From Candidatus Pacearchaeota archaeon (GTDB lineage Archaea > Nanoarchaeota > Nanoarchaeia > Pacearchaeales > GW2011-AR1): 15,099 nucleotides of DNA. The notes beneath the pieces are model-generated. The model ran no database searches. It saw only the letters and a program-made list of their open reading frames with translations, and had not been told where the DNA came from. This document shows, piece by piece, positions 7,164 through 14,888 of this stretch (positions are counted from its first letter, which is position 1; the number at the start of each line of letters is the position of its first letter). Position numbers and translations under genes: made by a program. The DNA is taken from assembly GCA_023228065.1 (NCBI GenBank), contig JALOBX010000010.1, positions 1 through 15,099 on the forward strand, read 5' to 3'.

Positions 7164-8957
7164 ATTACTGTTTCTGATTATGTAATGAAATATATAGAAC
7201 AACTAGGTGTAAAAGATATTTTTTTACTTTCTGGTGGTGGAGCAATGTTTCTTGTTGATTCTGCTGGAAAAAGTAATTTAAATATTATACCTAATTTACA
7301 CGAGCAAGCTTCAGTTATTTGTGCCGAAGCATATTCTAGTTATACTGAAAATATCGGAGTTGTTATTTGTACCACTGGCCCTGGGGTAACAAACTGTATT
7401 ACAGGAATTGCATCTGCATATATTGATAGTATCCCTTTATTAGTTATTGCTGGACAAGTTAAAACTAAGGATATGATTGAGGATTCTAATCTTAGACAAA
7501 AGGGAATACAAGAAATTAATTCTATTTCAATAGTAGAATCAATAACAAAATATTCTAAAACAGTATTGGACGCTAGAATTATAAGGTATTATTTAGATGA
7601 AGCTATTCATTATGCTACTACAGGAAGAAAAGGACCTGTTTTTTTAGAAATTCCTTTAGATGTGCAAAATTCATTGATAAATGAATCAAAATTACTATCT
7701 GGATTACAAATTGGAAGCCCATATACTGTTCGTAATGAATTACAATTACAAAACGATGGTAAAATAAATTATGTAATTAAGAAATTATTTCAATCTAAAA
7801 AACCTGTTATTTTAGCTGGTAATGGTGTTAGACTTTCCGGAGCTTTATCTAATTTTAAAAAATTAATTAAAAAATTAAATATACCTGTTCTTCTTTCTTG
7901 GAAAGCAAATGATTTTATGGATGAAAATGATCCTTTGTATTTTGGAAGACCTGGCAGTATTTCTTCTCGTTATGCGAATTTTATATTACAACAATCTGAC
8001 TTATTAATATCTATTGGAAATAGATTAGATTTTGGTACTACTGCTTTTCAACCAAATAATTTCGCTCCTAGGGCAGAAAAAATTATTATTGATATTGACC
8101 CTTTTGAAATTAATAAGCAACCTTTTAGTTCTTCTTTAATTAAATTTAATTGTGATGCTAAAAACTTTATAGATAGTCTATTAGAAAAAGATTTATCTAA
8201 TTTACCTGTTCATTTGTTATGGTTAAATACGTGTACTAAACTTAAAGAAAAATATCCTATATGTCTTTCTGAATATTATCAAGAAAAAGATTTTGTTAAT
8301 AGTTATGTCTTTATTGAAGAATTATCTAAATTATTAAATTCAGATGATATTATTATTCCTTCTAGTTCGGGAAGTGCCGCTGAAATAACATCACAAGCAA
8401 TTAAAATAAAAGAAGGGCAAAGATACCTTTTTTCACCAGGATTAGGAAGTATGGGTTATGCTATTCCTTATGCAATTGGAGTTTCTTTTGCTTCTAATAA
8501 AGAAAAAAGAATTATTTGTATTGAAGGGGATGGTTCTTTACAACATAATATACAAGAACTACAGTTAATAAAAAGATATAATTTGCCTATAAAATTATTT
8601 ATATGGAATAATGGGGAATATGGCTCTATTAGAAACACACAAAATAAATTTTTTAAAGTACAGTTAGTTGCTTGTGATAATTCTAGTGGGGTTACATTGC
8701 CTAGTATCTCAAAAATAGCAATTGCTTATGATATTCCCATATTTAAGATTTCTAACCACAATAATATAAATTTACAAATAAAAAACGTTCTTGAATATAA
8801 TGGCCCTGTTATTTGTGAAGTTATGATTAATCCCAAACAATTAACAATGCCACGAGTACAAAATGAAATTTTAGAAGATGGTACTATTATTTCTAAGTCA
8901 ATGGAAGACCTATTTCCATTTTTAGATAGAAAAGAATTTGAAGAAAGTATGAGGTAA
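7161..8957 (+). CDS. Thiamine-diphosphate-dependent enzyme, acetolactate synthase-like
   Basis: The 598-residue protein has the full three-domain layout of acetolactate-synthase-type enzymes. The N-terminal pyrimidine-binding domain (about 1-170) has the activating Glu in LHEQAS (E48) and CTTGPGVTN (70-78). The central domain (about 200-340) contains KPVILAGNGVR. The C-terminal domain (about 390-560) has the TDP signature starting GDGS (456-459) and ending WNN (482-484). The tail (ILEDGTIISKSMEDLFPFLD) resembles that of TPP enzymes found in bacterial surface-polysaccharide clusters. Such enzymes decarboxylate pyruvate-like acids and transfer the two-carbon unit; YerE of Yersinia, a family member, adds it to a keto-sugar to make a branched sugar. 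With sugar enzymes all around and no other branched-chain amino-acid gene, a sugar-modifying role is more likely than valine/isoleucine synthesis. The start is TTG. The family is firm, the substrate is inferred. Confidence 0.85.
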   Translation: MITVSDYVMKYIEQLGVKDIFLLSGGGAMFLVDSAGKSNLNIIPNLHEQASVICAEAYSSYTENIGVVICTTGPGVTNCITGIASAYIDSIPLLVIAGQVKTKDMIEDSNLRQKGIQEINSISIVESITKYSKTVLDARIIRYYLDEAIHYATTGRKGPVFLEIPLDVQNSLINESKLLSGLQIGSPYTVRNELQLQNDGKINYVIKKLFQSKKPVILAGNGVRLSGALSNFKKLIKKLNIPVLLSWKANDFMDENDPLYFGRPGSISSRYANFILQQSDLLISIGNRLDFGTTAFQPNNFAPRAEKIIIDIDPFEINKQPFSSSLIKFNCDAKNFIDSLLEKDLSNLPVHLLWLNTCTKLKEKYPICLSEYYQEKDFVNSYVFIEELSKLLNSDDIIIPSSSGSAAEITSQAIKIKEGQRYLFSPGLGSMGYAIPYAIGVSFASNKEKRIICIEGDGSLQHNIQELQLIKRYNLPIKLFIWNNGEYGSIRNTQNKFFKVQLVACDNSSGVTLPSISKIAIAYDIPIFKISNHNNINLQIKNVLEYNGPVICEVMINPKQLTMPRVQNEILEDGTIISKSMEDLFPFLDRKEFEESMR

Positions 8958-8959
8958 AA

Positions 8960-9790
8960 ATGATTGAATATGTTGTTCATCTTTGTAATGAATTAGATAT
9001 TTTAGATTTAAACTTACACGAGCTTTATGATGTTGTGGACAAATTTTTTATTGTAGAACATCCCTTTAGTTGTTCAAGACGGCCTCAAAAAATGCATTAT
9101 AATGAAAACAAGGAACGCTTTAAAAAATTTGAAGATAAAATAGTACATATTATTGATGGAAATGATTATAATGGACGAGGGGGGTTAGGATTATTTTTTA
9201 CTAGGGTTGATTCCACCCTTGTTTTAGAAGCATTAAAAAAGAATTGTGATCCAGAAAAGGCATATATTATATCCGCTGATGGCGATATTGCTATTAAAAA
9301 AGAAGCACTCATACCTGAAGTATTTGATCAAAATAAAGTATCAACATTACATCTTAGATGGTGTATGTGGTGGTTTAATTATGTAACTACGAATACTGCT
9401 TTTCCCTATACGCTATGTACACCATTCAGATATATTTTACAAGCTGGTGGTATAGGAAGAGTTGGAAAATGGATTGAAGCAAATCGTCCAGAAGGACAAA
9501 CTATTCCTAATGCTGGTTGGCATTTTACTAAATGTGGTGGTGCTGAAGCTGCTTCAGAATGTATTAAAGGGCATCCTCATCAAGAATTTAATATTCCAGA
9601 ATTTACAGACGTTGCTAAAATACAAGAACGTATAGATAATAATTGGGGGTGGAATGACAGTACAAAGGGGCAAACCCCTTTAGCATGGAATTGGATATAT
9701 GAAGACTATGATCCTAGAAATTACCCTGAATATCTTAATAGTCATCCAGAAATATATGATAGGTATTTTAAAGGAGGAATGAAGAAGTGA
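8960..9790 (+). CDS. Glycosyltransferase, family GT17-like
   Basis: The 276-residue protein resembles GT17, the family of beta-1,4-mannosyl-glycoprotein N-acetylglucosaminyltransferase, which has many uncharacterised bacterial and phage members. Matching features are the start (NELDILDLNLHELYDVVD, 10-27), FIVEHPFS (30-37), the very typical NENKERFKKFEDKI (48-61), the acidic segment ISADGDIAIKKE (104-115) where the usual DxDE metal/donor motif lies, RWCMWWF (133-139), and NAGWHFTKCGG (184-194). There is no signal peptide or membrane anchor, so it probably acts in the cytoplasm on a nucleotide-sugar donor. The acidic motif is altered (DGDIAI rather than DWDEIP). It follows the TPP gene by 2 bp with GAGGT as RBS and overlaps the next gene by 4 bp. 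Donor and acceptor are unknown; the acceptor may be a protein, lipid or glycan. Confidence 0.8.
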   Translation: MIEYVVHLCNELDILDLNLHELYDVVDKFFIVEHPFSCSRRPQKMHYNENKERFKKFEDKIVHIIDGNDYNGRGGLGLFFTRVDSTLVLEALKKNCDPEKAYIISADGDIAIKKEALIPEVFDQNKVSTLHLRWCMWWFNYVTTNTAFPYTLCTPFRYILQAGGIGRVGKWIEANRPEGQTIPNAGWHFTKCGGAEAASECIKGHPHQEFNIPEFTDVAKIQERIDNNWGWNDSTKGQTPLAWNWIYEDYDPRNYPEYLNSHPEIYDRYFKGGMKK

Positions 9791-10815
9791 ATCAAAAAGA
9801 ATTAAATAATAGAAATAAATTAAAAGAAGAAAAGCCCTTGGTTTATGAAAAAATAATTAAAAATAAAATAGCACCAATTATTCAATTACAATATAATTAT
9901 ATCTGTAATTTTAAATGTCAACATTGTAGTATTGATAAAGTAAAACAAAAAAAAGATAGAAGATCTCTAGTACCTGATGATATTAAAAACATTTTCGAGC
10001 AAGCAGATAAACTGGACATGGCTAGAGTTACTATTACTGGGGGGGAACCCTTAGCTTTTAAAGATTTGGATCAAGTAGTTGAAGCAATAAATCCTCAAAA
10101 ATTTTATATTAACTGTGATTCTAATGGTTGGTTAATAAATGAAGAATCTGCAAAACATTTAAAAGATATTGGAATTGATCGTATTCAATTAAGTCTGGAT
10201 TCCTTAAATAAAGAAGAACATGATTCTTTTAGACAAGCGAAAGGTTCCGCAGATAGGGTATTAAAAGCGGTTGATACTATTCAAAATTCTGGATTAGGAC
10301 TTTTTATGCAAACCGTTGTAACAAAAAATAGGTTATATTCAATAGAATTTATTAATTATCTTAATTATTTTAACAGACGAGGAGTTGGAGTTTTTGTAAC
10401 ATTTGCTAAACCAGTAGGAGCCTGGGAAGGGTGTTTTAATGATTTAATAGATAGAAAAGATTTAGAATATCTAGAAGAACTAGAAAAAAATTATAATGTA
10501 TTTTCACATCTTACTCCTGCTTATGGGGTTAATGAAGAAAGAAATTGTGTTGCTGGGAGAAATATTTTTTCTATAACACAATATGGTGATGTTTTGCCTT
10601 GTCCCTATTTTTATTGTTCAATGGGAAACCTATTTGAGGAATCTTTAGAAACAATACATAACAGATGTTTAAAAATAAAAGCATTTAATAAAGATACTTG
10701 TTTACTAGCAGAAGATAAAGAATTTATTGATAAGTATCTTGTTAAAAAGATATATGGAAAAGACTTACCAGTTAATTATACTAATGTATTTACGGAGGAT
10801 GATTTCAATTGCTAG
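9787..10815 (+). CDS. Radical SAM enzyme with SPASM-type C-terminus
   Basis: The 342-residue protein has the radical SAM signature CxxxCxxC at C40, C44, C47 (ICNFKCQHCS), which binds the 4Fe-4S cluster that cleaves S-adenosylmethionine, followed by ITGGEPL (83-89) and IQLSLDS (133-139). The C-terminal part (about 250-310) looks like a SPASM domain: C254 in NCVAGRN, C272 in DVLPCPYF, then C277, the GNLFEESLETI stretch (280-290), C294 and C305, able to carry one or two extra Fe-S clusters. SPASM enzymes modify peptides, proteins or sugars, including dehydrogenation and epimerisation. GTG is the start, overlapping the GT17 stop (GTGA), with AAGGAGG nine bases upstream. It is coupled to GT17 before it and Nudix after it. 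A sugar or protein glycosylation partner is the context reading; no small precursor peptide is seen next to it. Confidence 0.8.
   Translation: MNQKELNNRNKLKEEKPLVYEKIIKNKIAPIIQLQYNYICNFKCQHCSIDKVKQKKDRRSLVPDDIKNIFEQADKLDMARVTITGGEPLAFKDLDQVVEAINPQKFYINCDSNGWLINEESAKHLKDIGIDRIQLSLDSLNKEEHDSFRQAKGSADRVLKAVDTIQNSGLGLFMQTVVTKNRLYSIEFINYLNYFNRRGVGVFVTFAKPVGAWEGCFNDLIDRKDLEYLEELEKNYNVFSHLTPAYGVNEERNCVAGRNIFSITQYGDVLPCPYFYCSMGNLFEESLETIHNRCLKIKAFNKDTCLLAEDKEFIDKYLVKKIYGKDLPVNYTNVFTEDDFNC
10794..10811 (+). promoter_or_regulatory. Internal ribosome binding site for the Nudix gene (TTG start)
   Basis: GGAGG (10794-10798) lies within the last codons of the radical SAM gene, ten bases before TTG at 10809. 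Another in-frame TTG at 10818 is further away (19 bases), so 10809 is preferred. The coding overlap with the upstream gene is 7 bp. Confidence 0.55.
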
Positions 10816-11282
10816 ATTTGAAGAAAGTAGAAAATCCTAATGAGGGATTGCCTGAAGATGTTTTTTTATTAGTTAGTAGTTTAGTTCCATTAGTTAATGT
10901 TGATTTAATAATTAAGGATACAGAAAATAGAATATTGTTATCTTGGAGGGATGATAAATATTTTGGAAAAGGTTGGCACGTTCCTGGAAGTATTATACGA
11001 TTTAAAGAATATTCGGAAGAACGAATTATTAAATGTTTAGAAACTGAAATAGGAAATGTTATTTTTGATAATTTAATAAACAAACAATTTATTAGAACAT
11101 TTGAGACTATATTACCATTCAATGAACGGGGTCACGCTATATCTTTTTTATATAGAATTAATACACACCCTTTTTCTGTTTTAGAAGATACTATTTTAAA
11201 ACCGGGTAGTTTAAAATGGTTTAATTTAGGGGATGATTATAAACTAATAGAATGTCAAGAAATTTATAAGGAATATTTTTAG
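10809..11282 (+). CDS. Nudix hydrolase, GDP-mannose mannosyl hydrolase-like, divergent box
   Basis: The 157-residue protein resembles GDP-mannose mannosyl hydrolases (NudD/WcaH), which hydrolyse nucleotide sugars at the sugar carbon. Shared features are the N-terminal LVPLVNVDLIIKD (25-37) with LLSWRDD and WHVPG (56-60), the box region, and WF near residues 137-138. The Nudix box (61-83, S61 to N83) departs from GX5EX7REUXEEXGU: the first Gly is Ser, the Arg is Lys (K75), the next Glu is Cys (C76), and the first Glu of EE is Thr (T79); E67 and E80 are kept. The GDP-mannose hydrolase branch itself lacks some of these Glu residues, but the Gly-to-Ser and Arg-to-Lys changes go further. It may hydrolyse a nucleotide sugar, act as a pool regulator, or have lost activity. 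It overlaps the preceding stop by 7 bp and abuts the next start with no gap. Confidence 0.75.
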   Translation: MLDLKKVENPNEGLPEDVFLLVSSLVPLVNVDLIIKDTENRILLSWRDDKYFGKGWHVPGSIIRFKEYSEERIIKCLETEIGNVIFDNLINKQFIRTFETILPFNERGHAISFLYRINTHPFSVLEDTILKPGSLKWFNLGDDYKLIECQEIYKEYF

Positions 11283-12392
11283 ATGTTTAATTGTAGACTT
11301 TGTAATACATCATTAAAAAAATCTCTTTTAAAATATATAAATACCCCTTCACAGGTTCAGTATTTTTCAGATAAGCCTTTAAAAAAGAAGGGGGTTAAAT
11401 TAAAAATTTATCAATGTCCTAATTGTGGGCTAATTCAAACTAGTTCTAATCCACCTTATTATTATAAAGAAGTTATAAGGGCTTCTGGATTTTCAGAAGA
11501 AATGATAAATTTTAGACACAAACAATTTAAAGAATTTGTAGAAAATTATAATTTAAAAGATAAAATTATTTGTGAAGTGGGTTGTGGAAAAGGGGAATAC
11601 CTACAGATAGTAACACAGTATGCTAAAAAAAGTTTTGGGATTGAATTTAATAAAGATTCAGCAGAATATTGTAATAGAATAGGCATACCTGTAGTATCTG
11701 GGGTATTTACAAAAATTCCAATTGTTAATACATTTGATGCTTTTTATTCTTTTAGCTATATGGAGCATCTTCCTAACATACAAGAATTTTTAACTAATAT
11801 AAAATTAAATCTTAATGATGATGGTGTAGGAATAATAGAGGTTCCTAATTTTAATTTTATTTTAAAAAATGGTTTATTTTCAGAGTTTATGATAGATCAT
11901 TTAACTTATTTTACTAAAGATACTTTATGTTTAGTAATGCAATTAAATGGTTTTGATGTTCTGGATTGTAAAGAAGTCTGGTATGATTATATTCTATCGG
12001 TTACCGTTAAAAAACGAAAAACACTAGATACAACAATTTTTAAAAATAAGAAAAAATTACTTGAAAAAGAATTAAGTTCGTTTATTAATACTTTTGATGG
12101 GGATATTGCAGTTTGGGGGGCTGGACATCAATCTTTGTTTTTAATATCTGTTTTCGGATTTGATAAAAAAATAAAATATATAATTGACTCTGCTAAGTTT
12201 AAACAGGATAAATATCCAATATCGAATATCAAAATAGTTTCTCCAGAGTATGCAAAAAAAAATCCAACTAAAGCAATACTAATTGTAGTAGGTAGCTATT
12301 CTAATGAAGTTATAAATATAATAAAGAATCAGTTTTGTACTAATATAAAAATTGCTGTAATAAAAAATAATAATTTGGAGATTATATTATAA
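11283..12392 (+). CDS. SAM-dependent sugar C-methyltransferase-like protein
   Basis: The 369-residue protein has the three-part layout of sugar C-methyltransferases such as TylC3, NovU and TcaB9 (about 410 residues). First is an N-terminal zinc module with C4-x2-C7 and C45-x2-C48. Next is a SAM-binding Rossmann domain with EVGCGKGEY (98-106) and YMEHLPN (159-165), plus IDHLTYFT (204-211), matching the HEHxxYFS segment that carries the catalytic His in this family. Last is a C-terminal domain with AVWGAGHQS (276-284), like the YGAGAKG motif. Known members methylate a 3-keto nucleotide sugar at C-3, giving branched sugars. The C-terminal motif is altered (GAGHQS), so an O- or N-methyltransferase or a related condensing role remains possible. 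It starts at the base after the Nudix stop and overlaps the next gene by 1 bp. Sugar modification is well supported by domains plus context; the position methylated is unknown. Confidence 0.8.
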   Translation: MFNCRLCNTSLKKSLLKYINTPSQVQYFSDKPLKKKGVKLKIYQCPNCGLIQTSSNPPYYYKEVIRASGFSEEMINFRHKQFKEFVENYNLKDKIICEVGCGKGEYLQIVTQYAKKSFGIEFNKDSAEYCNRIGIPVVSGVFTKIPIVNTFDAFYSFSYMEHLPNIQEFLTNIKLNLNDDGVGIIEVPNFNFILKNGLFSEFMIDHLTYFTKDTLCLVMQLNGFDVLDCKEVWYDYILSVTVKKRKTLDTTIFKNKKKLLEKELSSFINTFDGDIAVWGAGHQSLFLISVFGFDKKIKYIIDSAKFKQDKYPISNIKIVSPEYAKKNPTKAILIVVGSYSNEVINIIKNQFCTNIKIAVIKNNNLEIIL

Positions 12393-14032
12393 TGGAAAAA
12401 GTTTTATTTATTGTTCCTCCTTGTATTAGATATGAAGATTTTGTACATCCAACAAGTAATGCTAGGTTTAGAGATAAAAATGGAAAGCAATTCGGGAATG
12501 TTCTAGCAGATATGCCTATTGGGGTTATGTCTTTAAGTTCTTATATTAAAAAGTACATTCCTGCTATAGAGACAAAACTTGTTGATTTTAATATCATATT
12601 AAATAAATTAGAAAATTTTAATTATAAATCTTTTAAAGATTTTTTTAAGGATACACTTAAACAAAATAAAGATTTTAATCCAACAACTATTTGCATATCT
12701 GCATTGTTTAGCCCAGCATATCAAAACATGCTTGATATAGGGGATATTTGTAGAGAATTATTTCCTAATTCTTATATTTTTGCTGGTGGGGCTTTACCTA
12801 CAAATATGTATGATGATATTTTTAAACAAACTATTTGCTTTGATGCTCTTTGTTATGGTGAGGGGGAAATTCCTTTACTTAAATTTATCCAAGCAAAAGA
12901 TAAAATAGAATATCTAGAACAAGATCCCACTTGGATAACATTTACAAAAGTTTATAATAACAAAACATATCAATATAGTTTTATTAAAGATTTAGATGAA
13001 ATTCCTTTTTATGATTATGGACTATGTAATGTTGATGACTATGGAATTAGCCCTGCTATTATAGCGTATTCTGCCGTTGAAGAAAAAACACAAAATTATC
13101 ACGTAATGACTTCTAGGGGTTGTAACTTCAAATGTACCTTCTGCTCTTCCCACACAGTACACGGGAGAGAAATGAGATATTTTAGTCTTGAACGTGTTAA
13201 AGAAGATTTTACAAAACTAAAAAATATTTATGGCGCTCATACTTTAATTTTTCAAGACGATCATTTTTTAAAAGATAAAGAACGAGCTTTAAAAATAATT
13301 GATATTGTAAAAGAATTAAATGTTAAAGTTGTATTTCAAAACGGATTAGCATTATATTCTTTAACAAAAGATATTTTAATAGCTTTAAAAAGTGCTGGGG
13401 TTAATCATATTGTTCTTGCTGTTGAATCTGGGAGTCAACGAGTACTAAAGGACTTAATGCATAAACCCTTAACCCTTGAAATAATAGAGCGTGTTGCAAA
13501 TGATTGTAGGGAATTAGGAATTTATACAGATGTAAATTTAATTATTGGAATGCCTGGAGAAACAAAAAAAGATTTAGAAGATGCACGAGAATTTCTAAAA
13601 AAGATTCCAACAAATTGGTTTAGAATAACCGTGGCTACTCCTCTAGTAGGAAGTGATATGTATAAAACCTGTCTTGAAAAAGGGTACATTAAGAAATCTT
13701 TTGCTGATTGTCATTATAAAAAAGCAATTGTAGAAACAGAAGATTTTACAGCAGAATGGATTGAAGATATGCAATATGTTATGAACTTAGAATTAAATTT
13801 TATAGAAAATAGTGATTATATTTTAGGTAATTATCAAGATGCTTTAAATGGTTTTCTTAATGCTATTAAAGCAAAAAATGATCACGCAATTGCTTTTTAT
13901 TGTGCTTCAAGATGTTATGATAAGATAGGTGAAAAAGAAAAAGCAAAAGAATATCATAGTATAGCAAAGGACATTATTTCAAAAAGTTCTTTTTGGAAAA
14001 ACTATGCCGATATGTTTAAATTGGATATCTAA
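12392..14032 (+). CDS. Radical SAM enzyme with B12-binding-like N-terminus and C-terminal TPR-like tail
   Basis: The 546-residue protein has the layout of cobalamin-type (class B) radical SAM enzymes. Residues about 1-165 look like the Rossmann-like B12-binding domain (VLFIVPP, then FAGGALPTN, and YGEGEIPLL at 155-163); no DxHxxG motif is seen, as is usual in this class. The radical SAM core has C244, C248, C251 in SRGCNFKCTFCSS, then FQDDHF (287-292), AVESGSQ (343-349) and IIGMPGET (384-391). Residues about 476-530 form two amphipathic helix pairs resembling a TPR repeat (YILGNYQDALNGFLNAI, then AFYCASRCYDKIGEKEKA), which may bind a protein partner. Class B members often methylate unactivated carbons, including in sugars and lipids, but other reactions are known. 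It overlaps both neighbours by 1 bp (TAATG). Its substrate is not evident. Confidence 0.8.
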   Translation: MEKVLFIVPPCIRYEDFVHPTSNARFRDKNGKQFGNVLADMPIGVMSLSSYIKKYIPAIETKLVDFNIILNKLENFNYKSFKDFFKDTLKQNKDFNPTTICISALFSPAYQNMLDIGDICRELFPNSYIFAGGALPTNMYDDIFKQTICFDALCYGEGEIPLLKFIQAKDKIEYLEQDPTWITFTKVYNNKTYQYSFIKDLDEIPFYDYGLCNVDDYGISPAIIAYSAVEEKTQNYHVMTSRGCNFKCTFCSSHTVHGREMRYFSLERVKEDFTKLKNIYGAHTLIFQDDHFLKDKERALKIIDIVKELNVKVVFQNGLALYSLTKDILIALKSAGVNHIVLAVESGSQRVLKDLMHKPLTLEIIERVANDCRELGIYTDVNLIIGMPGETKKDLEDAREFLKKIPTNWFRITVATPLVGSDMYKTCLEKGYIKKSFADCHYKKAIVETEDFTAEWIEDMQYVMNLELNFIENSDYILGNYQDALNGFLNAIKAKNDHAIAFYCASRCYDKIGEKEKAKEYHSIAKDIISKSSFWKNYADMFKLDI

Positions 14033-14877
14033 TGAAAATTTTAGTTACAGGTGGTAGTGGGTTTATAGGAAAAAATATAATTGAATATTTTTCTGAAATT
14101 CACCAATTATATTATCCAACAAGTAAAGAATTAAACCTTATTAATTCCGAAGAAGTCCGTTCCTGGTTTAAAGATAAATTTTTTGATGTAGTAATTCATT
14201 GTGCTATGCACGACCCTTTTTTAGGACAAGGAAAAGATGGAAAACCAGATGGAATACTACCAAATAATTTATATATGTTTTTTAATTTATTACGGGAAAA
14301 AAGTCATTTTAAAAAATTTATAAATCTAGGAACTTCAGCAGAATATAATAGGGAAAGTTGGAAAGCAAACATGCCAGAAAATTTTTTTGATGTAAATATT
14401 CCAACAGAGCCTTATGGATTTTCTAAATCAATCATTAATAAGCATCTGTTTCTTATAACTGATTTAGATAGTGTAAGTCTAAGATTATTTGGTGTTTTTG
14501 GAAAATATGAAAATGAAAAACGATTTATTTCAAGCTGTATTCTAAGCGCACTAAATAATAAATCTATAACGATTAATAAGAATAGAAGATTAGATTACTT
14601 ATATATAAAAGATCTAATGAAAATTATTAATATTTTTATAGAAAAAGAAGTGTGGAGAGAAACTTATAACATTTGTTCAGGACAACCAATTTTACTTAGT
14701 TCATTAGCCCTTTTAATTTTAGATATACTTAAAATAAAAGTTCCAATAATTATTAAAGATATGGGTAATGAATATAGTGGAAACAATCATAAATTTTTAA
14801 ATGACTATGGCGAATTTAAATTTACACCAATAGAAGAAGCTATTTCTGAGGTATGTACTATGTATAGGGGTAAGTAA
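14032..14877 (+). CDS. NAD-dependent sugar epimerase/dehydratase or reductase (extended SDR)
   Basis: The 281-residue protein starts with the dinucleotide-binding motif KILVTGGSGFIGKN (glycines at 7, 8, 10, 13). The catalytic set is S102 in GTSAEY, Y128 and K132 in PYGFSK (YxxxK). SLRLFGVFGKYE (149-160) is the usual post-active-site strand, RRLDYLYIKDL (185-195) matches the RDFxYVxD region, and GNEYSGNNHKFL with FKFTPIEEAI (261-270) forms the typical C-terminal end. At 281 residues it is a little short for this class (about 300-340), closer to nucleotide-sugar 4-keto reductases such as GDP-fucose or dTDP-6-deoxy-talose enzymes. It would act on a nucleotide-linked sugar in the cytoplasm, plausibly reducing or epimerising the keto-sugar made by the neighbours. 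It overlaps the B12-type radical SAM gene by 1 bp. The specific sugar is not determined. Confidence 0.85.
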   Translation: MKILVTGGSGFIGKNIIEYFSEIHQLYYPTSKELNLINSEEVRSWFKDKFFDVVIHCAMHDPFLGQGKDGKPDGILPNNLYMFFNLLREKSHFKKFINLGTSAEYNRESWKANMPENFFDVNIPTEPYGFSKSIINKHLFLITDLDSVSLRLFGVFGKYENEKRFISSCILSALNNKSITINKNRRLDYLYIKDLMKIINIFIEKEVWRETYNICSGQPILLSSLALLILDILKIKVPIIIKDMGNEYSGNNHKFLNDYGEFKFTPIEEAISEVCTMYRGK

Positions 14878-14888
14878 GGAAAGGTAAT

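Noticed and set aside
8726..8980. 84-codon minus-strand frame across the end of the TPP gene
   Set aside because: It is antisense to the conserved C-terminus of the TPP enzyme and to the start of the GT17-like gene, with no initiation signal.
9787..10815. RiPP-type peptide maturation system around the SPASM enzyme
   Set aside because: No short precursor-peptide gene, peptidase or exporter lies next to it; gene spacing leaves no room for one.
10805..11122. 105-codon minus-strand frame opposite the Nudix gene
   Set aside because: The plus-strand frame carries the Nudix features and fits the operon; the opposite frame has no recognisable motif.
5133..14877. DNA base hypermodification cassette
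   Set aside because: There is no thymidylate-synthase-like hydroxymethylase, nucleotide kinase or DNA glucosyltransferase; the enzymes fit sugar chemistry better.
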